Origin: Thermoflavimicrobium dichotomicum
GTDB taxonomy: Bacteria; Bacillota; Bacilli; Thermoactinomycetales; Thermoactinomycetaceae
Direction: 5' to 3'
NCBI RefSeq assembly: GCF_900114055.1
Contig: NZ_FORR01000006.1
Coordinates: 62,001 to 126,000, forward strand
Length of the DNA: 64,000 nucleotides
The translations under genes were made by a program, and so were the position numbers. The notes beneath the pieces are model-generated. The model was not told where the DNA came from and searched no databases. It worked only from the letters and a program-made list of their open reading frames with translations. Of the stretch, positions 8,740 to 17,968 are shown piece by piece; within the stretch, counting starts at the first letter, position 1, and the number at the start of each line of letters is the position of its first letter.

Positions 8740-8800
8740 TGATGGGATTATATAAGCCAACCTTTTTAGAGAATAATAATTCGATAGATTCAATGAACAA

Positions 8801-8835
8801 AAAGGCTGTTTCGCTTGGGAGACAGCCTTTTTTTA
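8801..8835 (+). terminator. Terminator after the VTT protein
   Basis: AAAGGCTGT(TTC) pairs with (GAG)ACAGCCTTT, followed by a T run. It faces the convergent hsp20 gene and could serve both directions. Confidence 0.8.
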
Positions 8836-8873
8836 TTAGTGATGGAGATTGTACGATCAGGATGGCAGAGAAA

Positions 8874-9329
8874 TTATTGATCGCGATCTTTATCTTTTAC
8901 TTCAATCTTGCGCGGCGGGTGAGTTTGATCTTTGGGAATGTGAATGTAAAGAATGCCTCGTTTGTGTTCAGCGGTAATCATATCCGTATTGCTATTAGGC
9001 GGCAGGGTGATCGAACGTTGGAATGAGCCATATCGGCTTTCTACTACATGCATCCGGTCCTCTTCCTTTTTCTCCTCAATCCGTTTTTCCCCACGGATCG
9101 TCAAGATATTGTCATGAATTTCGATTTGTACGTCTTTCGCTGAGAGACCGGGAAGTTCAGCTTCCACTACATATCGGTTTGCTTCTTCACGCAAATTGAT
9201 GGGAGGTATCAGGGTTGTTTGATCCCGAAAGAAGGGATCATCCAAGTAATGTTGGAAGATTCGGTTCATCTCGTCTCGAAGATGTCTCAAAGGATAAGAA
9301 TGATGATCATGTCGGCTTAAGAAATGCAT
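8874..9329 (-). CDS. Small heat shock protein, Hsp20/alpha-crystallin family
   Basis: 151 residues. An ATP-independent holdase chaperone with an alpha-crystallin domain at about residues 45-140; VVEAELPGLSAKDVQIEIHD and the SFQRSITLPPN segment are typical. The N-terminal arm is histidine-rich (SRHDHHSYPLRH). Start at 9329, where ATG CAT TTC follows GGAGGGA on the minus strand; the longer frame begins upstream of that site. It is divergent from rnjB. I did not find a CIRCE element upstream. Confidence 0.9.
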   Translation of the reverse strand: MHFLSRHDHHSYPLRHLRDEMNRIFQHYLDDPFFRDQTTLIPPINLREEANRYVVEAELPGLSAKDVQIEIHDNILTIRGEKRIEEKKEEDRMHVVESRYGSFQRSITLPPNSNTDMITAEHKRGILYIHIPKDQTHPPRKIEVKDKDRDQ

Positions 9330-9410
9330 GAAATCCCTCCTTGATATTATTATGGACATCGAATTCTTTTCTACTCGATTTCGGATTAAGAAAATATTTG
9401 GTTCAACTTA

Positions 9411-9440
9411 TTGCATACCCAAATTTTAATCGTATATAAT
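9411..9440 (+). promoter_or_regulatory. SigA-type promoter for rnjB
   Basis: TTGCAT at 9411-9416 and a perfect TATAAT at 9435-9440, 18 bases apart, 60 bases before the TTG start. Confidence 0.65.
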
Positions 9441-9500
9441 GAAACCAAGTGAGATTGTGCGGTTTAGGGTGAACGACAACAAAATAGGAGGTAACAGTAT

Positions 9501-11171
9501 TTGACCAGAAACCAGCGAGGCAAATTACTTATTTTTGCTCTCGGTGGGTTGGATGAAATCGGAAAAAACATGTACGTCGTCCAATATGGGAACGATATTG
9601 TAGTCATTGATTCGGGCCTGATGTTCCCTGAGGAAGAGATGTTAGGAATTGACATCGTGATTCCTGACATCACATATTTGATTGAGAACCAGGATAAGGT
9701 ACGTGGGATCATTTTGACGCATGGACATGAGGACCATATTGGTGGGCTACCCTACATTCTCAAGCAGATCAAGGTGCCGATTTATGCCACGAAGCTCACC
9801 ATGGGACTGATTGAGCATAAACTCAAGGAAGCGCATCTGCTGAACGACGTGAGACGATTTGTCATCAACAACCAATCGGAGATTTCTCTAGGTTCGCTAA
9901 AAGCCACATTTTTCTATACGAATCATAGTATTCCTGACTCGGTGGGAGTATGTATCCATACGCCTGAAGGAGCGGTTGTACATACAGGAGACTTCAAGTT
10001 TGATATGACTCCTGTGAACGGACAGCTGGCAGATATGCATAAAATGGCGGAAATAGGTAAAAAGGGTGTTCTATGTTTACTGTCGGACAGCACAAACGCA
10101 GAACGTCCTGGATTTACTGGTTCGGAACGTACGGTCGGAGAAGGAATCAAGGAAGTATTTCGTAAGGCAAAACAACGGGTGATCGTTGCCACTTTTGCGT
10201 CCAATATTCACCGTATTCAGCAAGTGGTGGATGCTTGTTATATTTACGGAAGAAAATTGGCTGTAGTCGGCCGTAGTATGGTCAATGTTGTCAATATTGC
10301 ATCGGAGTTAGGATATCTGCACATTCCAAAAGATATTATCATCGAACCAGACGATATAAACCGGTTGCCTGCGCATAAAGTAGCTGTTATTTCAACCGGG
10401 AGTCAAGGAGAAAGTATGTCTGCCTTGAACCGGATGGCGAATGCTTCTCATCGTAAGGTTGAGATTTTACCTGGGGATACTGTGATTATTGCTGCAACTC
10501 CGATACCGGGAAATGAAAAGATGATCGGTCGCATTGTCGATCAACTCTTCCGAATTGGTGCGGATGTGGTATACAGTACAACGTCTCATGTTCATGTCTC
10601 TGGCCATGGTTCTCAAGAAGACCTCAAATTGATGCTAAATCTCATGAAACCCAAGTATTTTATTCCGATTCATGGTGAGTATCGCATGTTGCGAGCTCAT
10701 GCCCAACTTGCCGAATCGGTCGGAGTTCGACCAGAAAACATTTTTATCTGTGACAATGGAGACACTGTTGAAATTTCAGGTGGAAAAGCAAGATATGGTC
10801 CGAAAATTCCTACAGGAAAAGTATTGATTGACGGACTCGGTGTTGGTGATGTTGGAAATATCGTTCTAAGAGACCGCAAATTATTATCTCAAGATGGAAT
10901 TTTAGTAGTCGTAGTCACCCTAAGTAAAACCAATGGGACGATTCTTTCCGGACCCGATATTATCTCACGAGGTTTTGTTTATGTCCGGGAGTCGGAACAA
11001 TTGTTGGAAGATGCAACGCAAGTAGTCAATCAAACAATGGAAAGATGCATGAAGGATCAAGTAAGCGAATGGGCATCACTCAAAACCAGCATTCGTGACT
11101 CACTGAGTAAATTTCTGTATGAACGGACACGTCGCCGTCCGATGATTTTACCGATTATCATGGAAGTATAA
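9501..11171 (+). CDS. rnjB: Ribonuclease J (RnjB-like)
   Basis: 556 residues. A metallo-beta-lactamase/beta-CASP endo- and 5'-exoribonuclease of mRNA decay and rRNA processing. The zinc motif HGHEDH is at residues 74-79. Further elements are HTGDFKFDMTP, the CASP segments STGSQGE and SHVHVSGHGSQED, and the C-terminal FIPIHGEYR. The TTG start at 9501 follows AGGAGG at 9487-9492. The position downstream of dapA matches rnjB of Bacillus, so that symbol is used; sequence alone does not separate J1 from J2 with certainty. Confidence 0.92.
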   Translation: MTRNQRGKLLIFALGGLDEIGKNMYVVQYGNDIVVIDSGLMFPEEEMLGIDIVIPDITYLIENQDKVRGIILTHGHEDHIGGLPYILKQIKVPIYATKLTMGLIEHKLKEAHLLNDVRRFVINNQSEISLGSLKATFFYTNHSIPDSVGVCIHTPEGAVVHTGDFKFDMTPVNGQLADMHKMAEIGKKGVLCLLSDSTNAERPGFTGSERTVGEGIKEVFRKAKQRVIVATFASNIHRIQQVVDACYIYGRKLAVVGRSMVNVVNIASELGYLHIPKDIIIEPDDINRLPAHKVAVISTGSQGESMSALNRMANASHRKVEILPGDTVIIAATPIPGNEKMIGRIVDQLFRIGADVVYSTTSHVHVSGHGSQEDLKLMLNLMKPKYFIPIHGEYRMLRAHAQLAESVGVRPENIFICDNGDTVEISGGKARYGPKIPTGKVLIDGLGVGDVGNIVLRDRKLLSQDGILVVVVTLSKTNGTILSGPDIISRGFVYVRESEQLLEDATQVVNQTMERCMKDQVSEWASLKTSIRDSLSKFLYERTRRRPMILPIIMEV

Positions 11172-11187
11172 AAGGAATTTTAACAAG

Positions 11188-11223
11188 CCATAGCCTTGAT
11201 TACTTTCAAGGCTATGGTTTTTT
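11188..11223 (+). terminator. Terminator after rnjB
   Basis: CCATAGCCTTG and CAAGGCTATGG form a perfect 11-bp stem, followed by T6. Confidence 0.92.
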
Positions 11224-11328
11224 CATTGATGCGTTTGTGAAAAATAACTCTCTTATCTAGTAATAATTGTAAGAAATGTGATTTAATCGAGTATGAGGGT
11301 AACCTCAATTCATTAAGTCCTTTCATTT

Positions 11329-11380
11329 AAACACAAAGGCCTTGTAACTTTTTCAAGTTACTGTGGTCTTTGTGTTTTTT
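11329..11380 (+). terminator. Second terminator-like hairpin upstream of the sigma-54 module
   Basis: AACACAAAG pairs with CTTTGTGTT, with an inner GTAACTT/AAGTTAC stem, followed by T6. No gene lies between it and the rnjB terminator, so it may insulate the sigma-54 unit from read-through. Confidence 0.7.
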
Positions 11381-11449
11381 GTAGGTGAGAGCAGAGAGAT
11401 CAGGATTCGCAAATGTATTCGTGCAAAATCGGATTAAGTTGAATTTTTT

Positions 11450-11549
11450 ATTATTCGATTTTGAATACAATTATTCATTATCGAATAATCAACCCTTCTT
11501 TATCTTTATATTTTAGATCGATAAATCGATTTTTTATTCAATAATGAAT
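11450..11549 (+). promoter_or_regulatory. Candidate upstream activating sequences for the sigma-54 activator
   Basis: A perfect 10-bp inverted repeat, ATTATTCGAT (11450-11459) and ATCGAATAAT (11480-11489), is followed by two ATCGAT copies (11517-11530) and an ATTCA/TGAAT dyad (11536-11549). They lie about 70-170 bases before the -24 box, the usual distance for enhancer sites bound by sigma-54 activators. Binding by the regulator at 15777 is inferred. Confidence 0.45.
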
Positions 11550-11620
11550 TAAACTACTGTCTTAAAAATAAAAATAGCGATCAAAATAGTTGATTTTTCG
11601 TTTAAAAAATGAATATACGA

Positions 11621-11637
11621 TGGCATTCATTTTGCAT
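11621..11637 (+). promoter_or_regulatory. Sigma-54 (SigL) -24/-12 promoter
   Basis: TGGCATTCATTTTGCAT matches the -24/-12 consensus TGGCAC-N5-TTGCA except for one base, with exact spacing between GG and GC. It lies 33 bases before the ATG of the aminotransferase gene, and a sigma-54 activator is encoded in the same cluster. Confidence 0.85.
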
Positions 11638-11670
11638 ATAAAAAGAAGGAAAAAGGAGGGAAAACCTTTG

Positions 11671-13002
11671 ATGACAAAAAGTTGGCTTGATTTGGTCAAA
11701 AATGCAGGGGAACTGGTAGCGCCAAGCATGGCCAAAGATCATCCAAATCTTCCTGTAATGAAAGAAGAAGGTTGTTATTATTATGGTGCCGATGGTAGGA
11801 AATATCTTGATTTTACATCTGGAATTGCAGTCACCAATATTGGCCATCGCCATCCCAAGGTGGTACAGGCAATCAAGGATGCTGCTGATCAGTTGTTACA
11901 TGGACCATTTGGCGTGATCATGTATGAATCGATTTTACGGTTGGCAGATGAGCTGAGACAGATCTTGCCCGAAGGATTGGATTGCTTTTTTTTCGGAAAC
12001 AGTGGAACGGAAGCGATTGAAGGGGCTATAAAACTGGCCAAGCATGTGACCAAACGTCCATATGTGATTTCATTTACAGGAGGTTTTCACGGTCGGTCAA
12101 TGGGGGCGCTCAGTGTAACGACCTCTAAAAGCAAGTATCGCAAATTTTTGCAACCCAATGGGCTCACCTACCAAATTCCTTATGCAAATCCAAAACAATA
12201 TTCAGAGCAGGAATGTGTTGAAAAATTGGAACAGGATATCACTACTTTGTTTAAACATCAGGTGACACCCGAAGAAGTGGCTTGTATAATTTTGGAACCC
12301 GTGCTGGGGGAAGGAGGGTATGTCGTTCCACCGCGAGCATGGTTACATAAAATCAGGGAAATTTGTGATCGGTATGGCATTTTACTCATTTTTGATGAAG
12401 TGCAAACAGGTTTTGGGAGAACCGGCAATTGGTTTGCAGCACAAACATTTCAAGTCACACCGGATATCATGGCTATTGCGAAAGGAATTGCTTCCGGCTT
12501 ACCGTTAAGTGCCACTGTGAGTTCAAAAGAATTGATGCAACAATGGCCTGCCGGCAGCCATGGTACTACATTTGGAGGAAATCCCATAGCCTGTTCCGCC
12601 GCTTTGGCGACGATTGAAGTTATAAAAGAAGAAAATTTATTGCAAAATTGCCTAAGGATGGGGCAGATTGCTCGCGAAAAACTGGATTGGCTGAAATGGA
12701 AACATCCTGTGGTCGGTGATGTTCGTTCGCTGGGCTTAATAATCGGAATTGAAATCGTCAATCCCCAAACAGGCGAGCCTGACGGTGAAGGTTTAATGAA
12801 CATTTTAAACAAATGCGTTCAAAAAGGAGTCCTATTCTACTTCTGTGGCAATAGTGGAGAAGTGATTCGCATGATTCCGCCGCTTTCTGTTACAGAGGAG
12901 GAGATCCATACAGGTTTGGACAAGCTGGATGAAGCTCTTTCTGAATATGAAAAAGAGATTGGAGTCCTTGGATTTAATCGCGAATTGGAGGAAAAAGTAT
13001 GA
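11671..13002 (+). CDS. Class III (GABA/putrescine-type) PLP-dependent aminotransferase
   Basis: 443 residues. A class III omega-aminotransferase of the 4-aminobutyrate/putrescine/acetylornithine group. [18 protein letters not shown] is the PLP phosphate-binding region, [14 protein letters not shown] the cofactor segment, and the lysine in [14 protein letters not shown] forms the Schiff base. ATG 11671 follows AAAAGGAGGG; the in-frame start upstream lies before the sigma-54 promoter and is rejected. It heads a four-gene module with a symporter and a ureohydrolase, so a substrate such as GABA or putrescine released from a guanidino compound is likely (inference). Confidence 0.88.
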   Translation: MTKSWLDLVKNAGELVAPSMAKDHPNLPVMKEEGCYYYGADGRKYLDFTSGIAVTNIGHRHPKVVQAIKDAADQLLHGPFGVIMYESILRLADELRQILPEGLDCFFFGNSGTEAIEGAIKLAKHVTKRPYVISFTGGFHGRSMGALSVTTSKSKYRKFLQPNGLTYQIPYANPKQYSEQECVEKLEQDITTLFKHQVTPEEVACIILEPVLGEGGYVVPPRAWLHKIREICDRYGILLIFDEVQTGFGRTGNWFAAQTFQVTPDIMAIAKGIASGLPLSATVSSKELMQQWPAGSHGTTFGGNPIACSAALATIEVIKEENLLQNCLRMGQIAREKLDWLKWKHPVVGDVRSLGLIIGIEIVNPQTGEPDGEGLMNILNKCVQKGVLFYFCGNSGEVIRMIPPLSVTEEEIHTGLDKLDEALSEYEKEIGVLGFNRELEEKV

Positions 13003-14387
13003 ATTTATTGGATACTGGGATTGTTTTACTTTATTTTGCGGTATTGATTACGGTAGGTATCATTGGCTCTAAACGTGCCAAAACCTCAGAGGAATATGCA
13101 CTTGCCGGTCGAAATCTGGGACTTTTCATGTATCTTGGTTGTATGGCAGCGGTGATTCTTGGCGGGGCCTCTACGATCGGAACCGCCAAATTGGGTTATC
13201 AATATGGAATCTCAGGTTTGTGGTTTGTAACGATGATTGGGCTTGGTGTTGTTATTTTGGGATTGTTTATGATTGGTCCCATTTCCAAATCAAAAGTAAC
13301 AACCATTAGTGAATTCTTGGGAAAGAAGTATAATTCCCAAACCCGGTTAATCAGTGCGGCTGTTTCAACCATTTACACCTTGATGGTAGCGGTTACCCAG
13401 GTGATTGGACTGGGAACCATTATCAACGCTGTTCTTGGTTGGGATCTGACTGTTTCGATGCTGGTTGGTGGCGGAATAGTCCTGTTTTATACCATCTTGG
13501 GTGGTATGTGGAGTGTCACCATGACGGATATTATTCAATTCATCATTATGACGGTAGGTATATTTTTTGTCATGTTGCCTTTAAGTGTGTCCAAAGCAGG
13601 CGGATGGAGTACGCTCGTGGATCAGCTGCCTGCTAAATATTGGGATTTGGCGAATCTGGGATGGGCACAAATTTTCCAATATTTCTTGTTATATTGCTTG
13701 GGTTTGGTCGTTGGACAAGATATCTGGCAACGTATTTTCACAGCAAGAACGGATAAAATTGCTCGTCAAGGAACGGTCTTTGCCGGTATTTACAGTGTAG
13801 CTTATGCGATTGCGATCAGTTTGATTGGAATGAGCGCAATTATTATTTTGCCGAAGATAGGCAACCCGCAAAATGTTTTTGCTGAGTTATCGCTTCAGAT
13901 TTTGCCTCCAGGTATGTTAGGACTTGTACTTGCCAGTGTCTGTTCTGCCTTAATGTCTACGGCATCGGGAACACTTTTGGCTTCGTCTACACTTTTAACC
14001 AACGATATTTTGAAACCGTTCTTTTGGAGAGATGCGGGCGAAAGGAAAATGGTGGTGATTTCCCGTTTGATGACCTTTTTGCTCGGAGGTTTGGCTATTG
14101 TCTTTGCTGTGTGGATTCAAGACATACTGGTAGCTTTAGACATTGCCTATGCGATTTTATCTGGAGCGATCTTTGTGCCTGTTATATTGGGTTTTTTCTG
14201 GAAAAGGGCATCTGTCAAAGCGGGACTCTATTCGATTGTCATTAGTACGCTGGTTGTGGTCACGGGCTTGGCAATTGAAGGCATTACGTCAACCAACCCG
14301 ATTATGTATGGCATTGCCGCCAGTTTGATCGTGATGGTAACCTTATCCTATTTATTGCCGAATAAGAAGGAATTTATAGAAGAATAG
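12999..14387 (+). CDS. Sodium:solute symporter (SSS family)
   Basis: 462 residues and about 13 hydrophobic helices, typical of the SSS family. The N-terminal [13 protein letters not shown] and the [16 protein letters not shown] helix are family hallmarks. The ATG overlaps the aminotransferase stop by 4 bases (ATGA), so translation is coupled. Its place between the aminotransferase and the ureohydrolase implies uptake of the compound this module degrades, perhaps agmatine or a guanidino acid; the substrate cannot be read from the sequence. Confidence 0.88.
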   Translation: MNLLDTGIVLLYFAVLITVGIIGSKRAKTSEEYALAGRNLGLFMYLGCMAAVILGGASTIGTAKLGYQYGISGLWFVTMIGLGVVILGLFMIGPISKSKVTTISEFLGKKYNSQTRLISAAVSTIYTLMVAVTQVIGLGTIINAVLGWDLTVSMLVGGGIVLFYTILGGMWSVTMTDIIQFIIMTVGIFFVMLPLSVSKAGGWSTLVDQLPAKYWDLANLGWAQIFQYFLLYCLGLVVGQDIWQRIFTARTDKIARQGTVFAGIYSVAYAIAISLIGMSAIIILPKIGNPQNVFAELSLQILPPGMLGLVLASVCSALMSTASGTLLASSTLLTNDILKPFFWRDAGERKMVVISRLMTFLLGGLAIVFAVWIQDILVALDIAYAILSGAIFVPVILGFFWKRASVKAGLYSIVISTLVVVTGLAIEGITSTNPIMYGIAASLIVMVTLSYLLPNKKEFIEE

Positions 14388-14425
14388 AAACTATCCATAA
14401 ATAAAATACATGGGAGGAAAGTAAA

Positions 14426-15385
14426 ATGGGTAAATATCAGCCGAAAAATTCCTTTGAATCACCTCGGTTTAGTGGCCCTCGCACATTTATGCGTCTTCCG
14501 TATGTCGAACATTTGGATGACGAAATGGATTTTGTTGTGATTGGAATTCCTTTTGATACAGGGAGTTCGTACCGAACCGGATCCCGTTTCGGCCCTGAAT
14601 CGATTCGCGATTTTTCTGTTCTCCTGCGTCCTTATAACCCGGAACAAAAAATTAATCTTTTTGACTATATCTCTGGTGTGGACTATGGAGATATCCCTGT
14701 GATTCCCGGTTATATTGTTGAAACTTATCAAAACATCGAAAAAGAGCTTTTACCTGTGGTCGAAAGAGGTATTATTCCTGTGGTAATGGGTGGCGATCAT
14801 TCAATTACTTTAGGTGAATTGCGAGCCATTGCCAAAAAACATGGTCCTGTGGCCCTGATTCAATTTGATGCTCATTCTGACACGTGGGATCGTTATTTTG
14901 GACAAAAATACAATCATGGAACGGTGATGCGGCGGGCGATTGAAGAAGGTTTAATTGATGTGAATCGATCGATTCAGATCGGGATGCGTGGCGGACTGTA
15001 TGAACCAGAAGATCTGGATGTGGCCAGAAATTTGGGACTGGAAGTGTTTACGACCAATGAATATAAACAGTTGGGAGTTCCCAAAATGCTGGAAATCATT
15101 CATCAACGAGTTGGTCAAGGTCCTGTTTTCTTATCCTTTGATATTGATTTTCTTGATCCAAGTTATGCCCCGGGTACAGGTACCCCAGAAGTAGCTGGAG
15201 CCAGTATTGATGATGCTTTGGCATTTGTAAGGGGCTTGAAAGGGTTGGATTTTGTCGGTTTTGATTTGGTAGAAGTTCTGCCTGCCTATGATCATGGACA
15301 AATTACTGCCGCTGCTGCTGCCAATGTGATGTTTGAATTTCTAACATTGATTGCTTTACAGAAAAAAGAGAAAAGTGGAAGTTAG
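14426..15385 (+). CDS. Ureohydrolase of the agmatinase/guanidinobutyrase group
   Basis: 319 residues of the arginase/agmatinase superfamily, dinuclear metal enzymes that remove urea from guanidino compounds. All metal motifs are intact: GGDHSI, DAHSDT and SFDIDFLDP, then PGTGTPE. The N-terminal GIPFDTGSSYRTGSRFGPES and the LLRPYNP segment resemble guanidino-acid hydrolases (guanidinobutyrase type) as much as agmatinase. With the aminotransferase next door, guanidinobutyrate to GABA to succinate semialdehyde, or agmatine to putrescine to aminobutanal, are both possible. The ATG is preceded by GGGAGGAAAG. Confidence 0.87.
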   Translation: MGKYQPKNSFESPRFSGPRTFMRLPYVEHLDDEMDFVVIGIPFDTGSSYRTGSRFGPESIRDFSVLLRPYNPEQKINLFDYISGVDYGDIPVIPGYIVETYQNIEKELLPVVERGIIPVVMGGDHSITLGELRAIAKKHGPVALIQFDAHSDTWDRYFGQKYNHGTVMRRAIEEGLIDVNRSIQIGMRGGLYEPEDLDVARNLGLEVFTTNEYKQLGVPKMLEIIHQRVGQGPVFLSFDIDFLDPSYAPGTGTPEVAGASIDDALAFVRGLKGLDFVGFDLVEVLPAYDHGQITAAAAANVMFEFLTLIALQKKEKSGS

Positions 15386-15501
15386 TTATACATGATGGGT
15401 TTAAAGTTTCTACTTGATAAGTAGATGGGACTGTACACTTAGTAAAAACAACTTTCTTGGAGACGAATGGGTACAAGATGACGAGCTTTCCTTAACCGTT
15501 T

Positions 15502-15565
15502 TCACGCAAGAAGTCCTTTGCCTCAGGGCTACTCCCTGGCGAAGGATGAATTGCGTGATTTTTTA
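15502..15565 (+). terminator. Long structured terminator after the ureohydrolase gene
   Basis: The outer stem TCACGCAA/TTGCGTGA encloses a second stem, TCCTT.GCC.CAGGG with CCCTGGCGAAGGA, followed by T6. The total is about 64 bases, longer than the other terminators here. Flanking sequence 15386-15776 holds a small CTACTT/AAGTAG dyad (about 15411-15425), and no gene is seen in it. Confidence 0.7.
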
Positions 15566-15776
15566 TTGATTATATGATAGTTTTTGATACGAAAAGGATG
15601 GATCCTATTTGTAGATTGGATAACAGAAAACCATTATTATTCAATGTATAACATCATTCATAGAAGGAAGTCATTTTAGAAGAATCCTATAGAGTGTGAA
15701 CGGAAAACTGGCCGGTTTTCTCAATGTGTGTATTTTTGAAATGGATTTTATAGACAAAAATTTAAGGAGGGAAAAC

Positions 15777-17138
15777 ATGTTCGATTTAGTAGAAATACTG
15801 GATGCCATTCCCAACGACATCGTCATTACCGATGACAATGGCATGATTGTTTATGCCAATAAAGCAATTGAAATGGTTTATTCGATTCCCCCACAGGATT
15901 TAATCGGAAAGTCCGTTTACGATTTGGAGAAACAGAAAATTTTTAGCCCTTCGATTACCCGAAAAGTTATTGAAGAAAAGAAAAAACAAACCCTGATTCA
16001 GGAAACGAAGCTTGGAACCAAGGTGTTGGTGGTTGCCAATCCTGTTTTTGATGACCAACAAAATATAAAATGGGTGGTCAGTTTTTCCTATGATGTTACA
16101 GAACTGTTTCACTTGAAAGAGTATGCTCAGAAATTGGAAGAAGAAATAAAAGAAGTAAAGATGGAGCTTGATGAACTGAAGCGTCATCATATACAGGATG
16201 GAGTGATCGTAGCACATGACAATATGAAAAAAGTGCTCCAAACAGCTAAAAAAATGGCACAATATGATGTCAACATTTTGTTAACCGGGCAATCAGGAGT
16301 TGGAAAAAGTCTCATTGCTCGCTATATACATCAGCATAGTAAACGCAGTCAAAAACCACTGGTGGAAATTAACTGTGGAAGTATTCCTGAAGCGTTGTTG
16401 GAATCGGAATTGTTTGGCTATGAACCAGGCTCATTCTCGGGAGCCAAGCAACAAGGAAAAAAAGGATTGATTGAAGAGGCTGAAGGTGGAACGCTATTTT
16501 TAGATGAGATTGGCGAGTTGCCGATCAATTTGCAAGTAAAACTGCTCACTTTAATCCAGGAAAAAAAGTTTTACCGGGTAGGTGGAACCAAACCGCGCCA
16601 GGTGGATTTTCGTTTAATTACTGCCACCAATGTCAATTTGGAGGAAAAGGTAAAAGAAGGAAAATTTCGGCATGATTTATATTTCCGGCTGGCAGTTGTG
16701 CCGATCCATATTCCTTCATTACGGGAAAGGCCTCAAGACATTTTCCTCATGATACAAGAATTTACCCAACGATTTAACGCCATGTATCAAGTAAAGAAAA
16801 AATTTCATCCACTGGCAATAGAAAAAATGTTACAGTACAACTGGCCTGGAAATGTCCGTGAACTGGAAAACATGGTTGAGCGTTTAATCCTGACGGTTGA
16901 GGAACCCGTCATTGAAGTACACCATTTGCCAGAAGCTATCTCAGGGATCAATACTCTTATGTCCGTTAAAGGAAAAACATTGCCTGAAATGGTGGAAGAG
17001 TTTGAGAAAGAAATGATTAAACAAGCTTATGCCAAATGTAAGACAACGATTGAACTAGCCAAGCATTTGGGTATCAGCCAACCAACAGCCGTTCGAAAAC
17101 TGAAAAAATATTTGATAAGGGAAAATGACAAAACCTGA
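15777..17138 (+). CDS. Sigma-54-dependent transcriptional activator with PAS sensor domain
   Basis: 453 residues. A PAS domain at about 1-110 is followed by a coiled linker (115-140), an AAA+ domain (about 142-375) and a C-terminal Fis/TyrR-type helix-turn-helix (TIELAKHLGISQPTAVRKL). Walker A is GQSGVGKS at 171-178 and Walker B is GTLFLDEIGEL. The sigma-54 contact loop, usually GAFTGA, reads GSFSGA at 218-223. ATG 15777 follows AAGGAGGG. The gene lies directly downstream of the module whose promoter is of the -24/-12 type, so it is very probably its activator, with the PAS domain sensing the substrate or a metabolite. Confidence 0.93.
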   Translation: MFDLVEILDAIPNDIVITDDNGMIVYANKAIEMVYSIPPQDLIGKSVYDLEKQKIFSPSITRKVIEEKKKQTLIQETKLGTKVLVVANPVFDDQQNIKWVVSFSYDVTELFHLKEYAQKLEEEIKEVKMELDELKRHHIQDGVIVAHDNMKKVLQTAKKMAQYDVNILLTGQSGVGKSLIARYIHQHSKRSQKPLVEINCGSIPEALLESELFGYEPGSFSGAKQQGKKGLIEEAEGGTLFLDEIGELPINLQVKLLTLIQEKKFYRVGGTKPRQVDFRLITATNVNLEEKVKEGKFRHDLYFRLAVVPIHIPSLRERPQDIFLMIQEFTQRFNAMYQVKKKFHPLAIEKMLQYNWPGNVRELENMVERLILTVEEPVIEVHHLPEAISGINTLMSVKGKTLPEMVEEFEKEMIKQAYAKCKTTIELAKHLGISQPTAVRKLKKYLIRENDKT

Positions 17139-17220
17139 AACATGGGAATGTTTGAGGTAAATCGGACTTGTTGATAAGAAAAACGGGCTTTTTACGGGAT
17201 AAGTGTTTTTTTTGCCTAAC

Positions 17221-17247
17221 ACACTAGTACCCAAAGAGCATATATTG
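17221..17247 (+). promoter_or_regulatory. Possible SigK-like promoter for the crystallin-fold gene
   Basis: AC at 17221-17222 and CATATATTG at 17239-17247 with 16 bases between; the -10 box deviates at its last positions. Suggestive only. Confidence 0.3.
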
Positions 17248-17282
17248 ACTCCTGGGATCACAATAAAAGTGGGAGAGGAGTC

Positions 17283-17786
17283 ATGCATATGGAATCAAGT
17301 TCCTACCGTTATTTTCATGAATCTTCAGCTATGACAGAAAGCCCTCATGCAAAAAGAAGGACAGGTTCAATGAATGAAATTTATGAAAGTTCCAGTTCGA
17401 ATAAGGCGAGGCTTCATCAGTTGGGCGTTCGGCTTCAACTCTTTCAGGATGTTAATTTCTCCGGGAGACGGATTGTATTTGAAAATCGCGGAGTAGCAGT
17501 ATCAGACATAAGAGCTTTTGATTTCAATGATCGGCTTTCCAGCTTCAGAATGTTTAATGCTAACAATCCCTCTCAATTAACCCTTGTCCTGTGGCAACAT
17601 GTCGGTTATCAAGGAGCCAGACGCGTTTTTTATGGCCAGCGGGCAGTTTCGAGCCTACCTTCTCCTTTTAATGATCAAATGTCTTCTTTTGTATTTGTAC
17701 CTGCAGTTCTAAGCCTAGCACAGATCAATCAGATTCAATCAACACGTAACACGGCAGGTTTGAGGATTGTAGAAATATCACAGTAA
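17283..17786 (+). CDS. Double beta/gamma-crystallin-fold protein, probably calcium-binding
   Basis: 167 residues. After a low-complexity, serine-rich leader of about 45 residues come two Greek-key motifs. The first spans about 50-90 (LFQDVNFSGRRIVF then FNDRLSSF), the second about 99-138 (LWQHVGYQGARRVFY then FNDQMSSF). Both carry the N/D-D-x-x-S-S signature (NDRLSS 82-87, NDQMSS 130-135) that binds Ca2+ in microbial beta/gamma-crystallins. No signal peptide or membrane segment is seen. ATG 17283 follows GGGAGAGGAG; ATG 17289 is an alternative. The gene stands alone. A spore-surface role is possible from the promoter-like sequence upstream but is unproven. Confidence 0.75.
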   Translation: MHMESSSYRYFHESSAMTESPHAKRRTGSMNEIYESSSSNKARLHQLGVRLQLFQDVNFSGRRIVFENRGVAVSDIRAFDFNDRLSSFRMFNANNPSQLTLVLWQHVGYQGARRVFYGQRAVSSLPSPFNDQMSSFVFVPAVLSLAQINQIQSTRNTAGLRIVEISQ

Positions 17787-17922
17787 TGGAAAGTGGAGTT
17801 ATGGTTTACTTGCATGGATCCATAGAGGATATATAGGAGAGAGAATATTCAAAGTAAAGTGCTAATCGATCAGGCACCGCAAACCTCTTGATATATCTAG
17901 GTTGTGGCTTATATGTTTTTAA

Positions 17923-17963
17923 AAAATGGGCTGACTCTTAACCTTTTGAATCAGCCCATTTTA
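17923..17963. terminator. Bidirectional terminator
   Basis: AAAATGGGCTGA and TCAGCCCATTTT form a 12-bp perfect stem with A and T tracts on both sides. It lies between the crystallin-fold gene and a minus-strand remnant. Confidence 0.8.
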
Positions 17964-17968
17964 AAATC

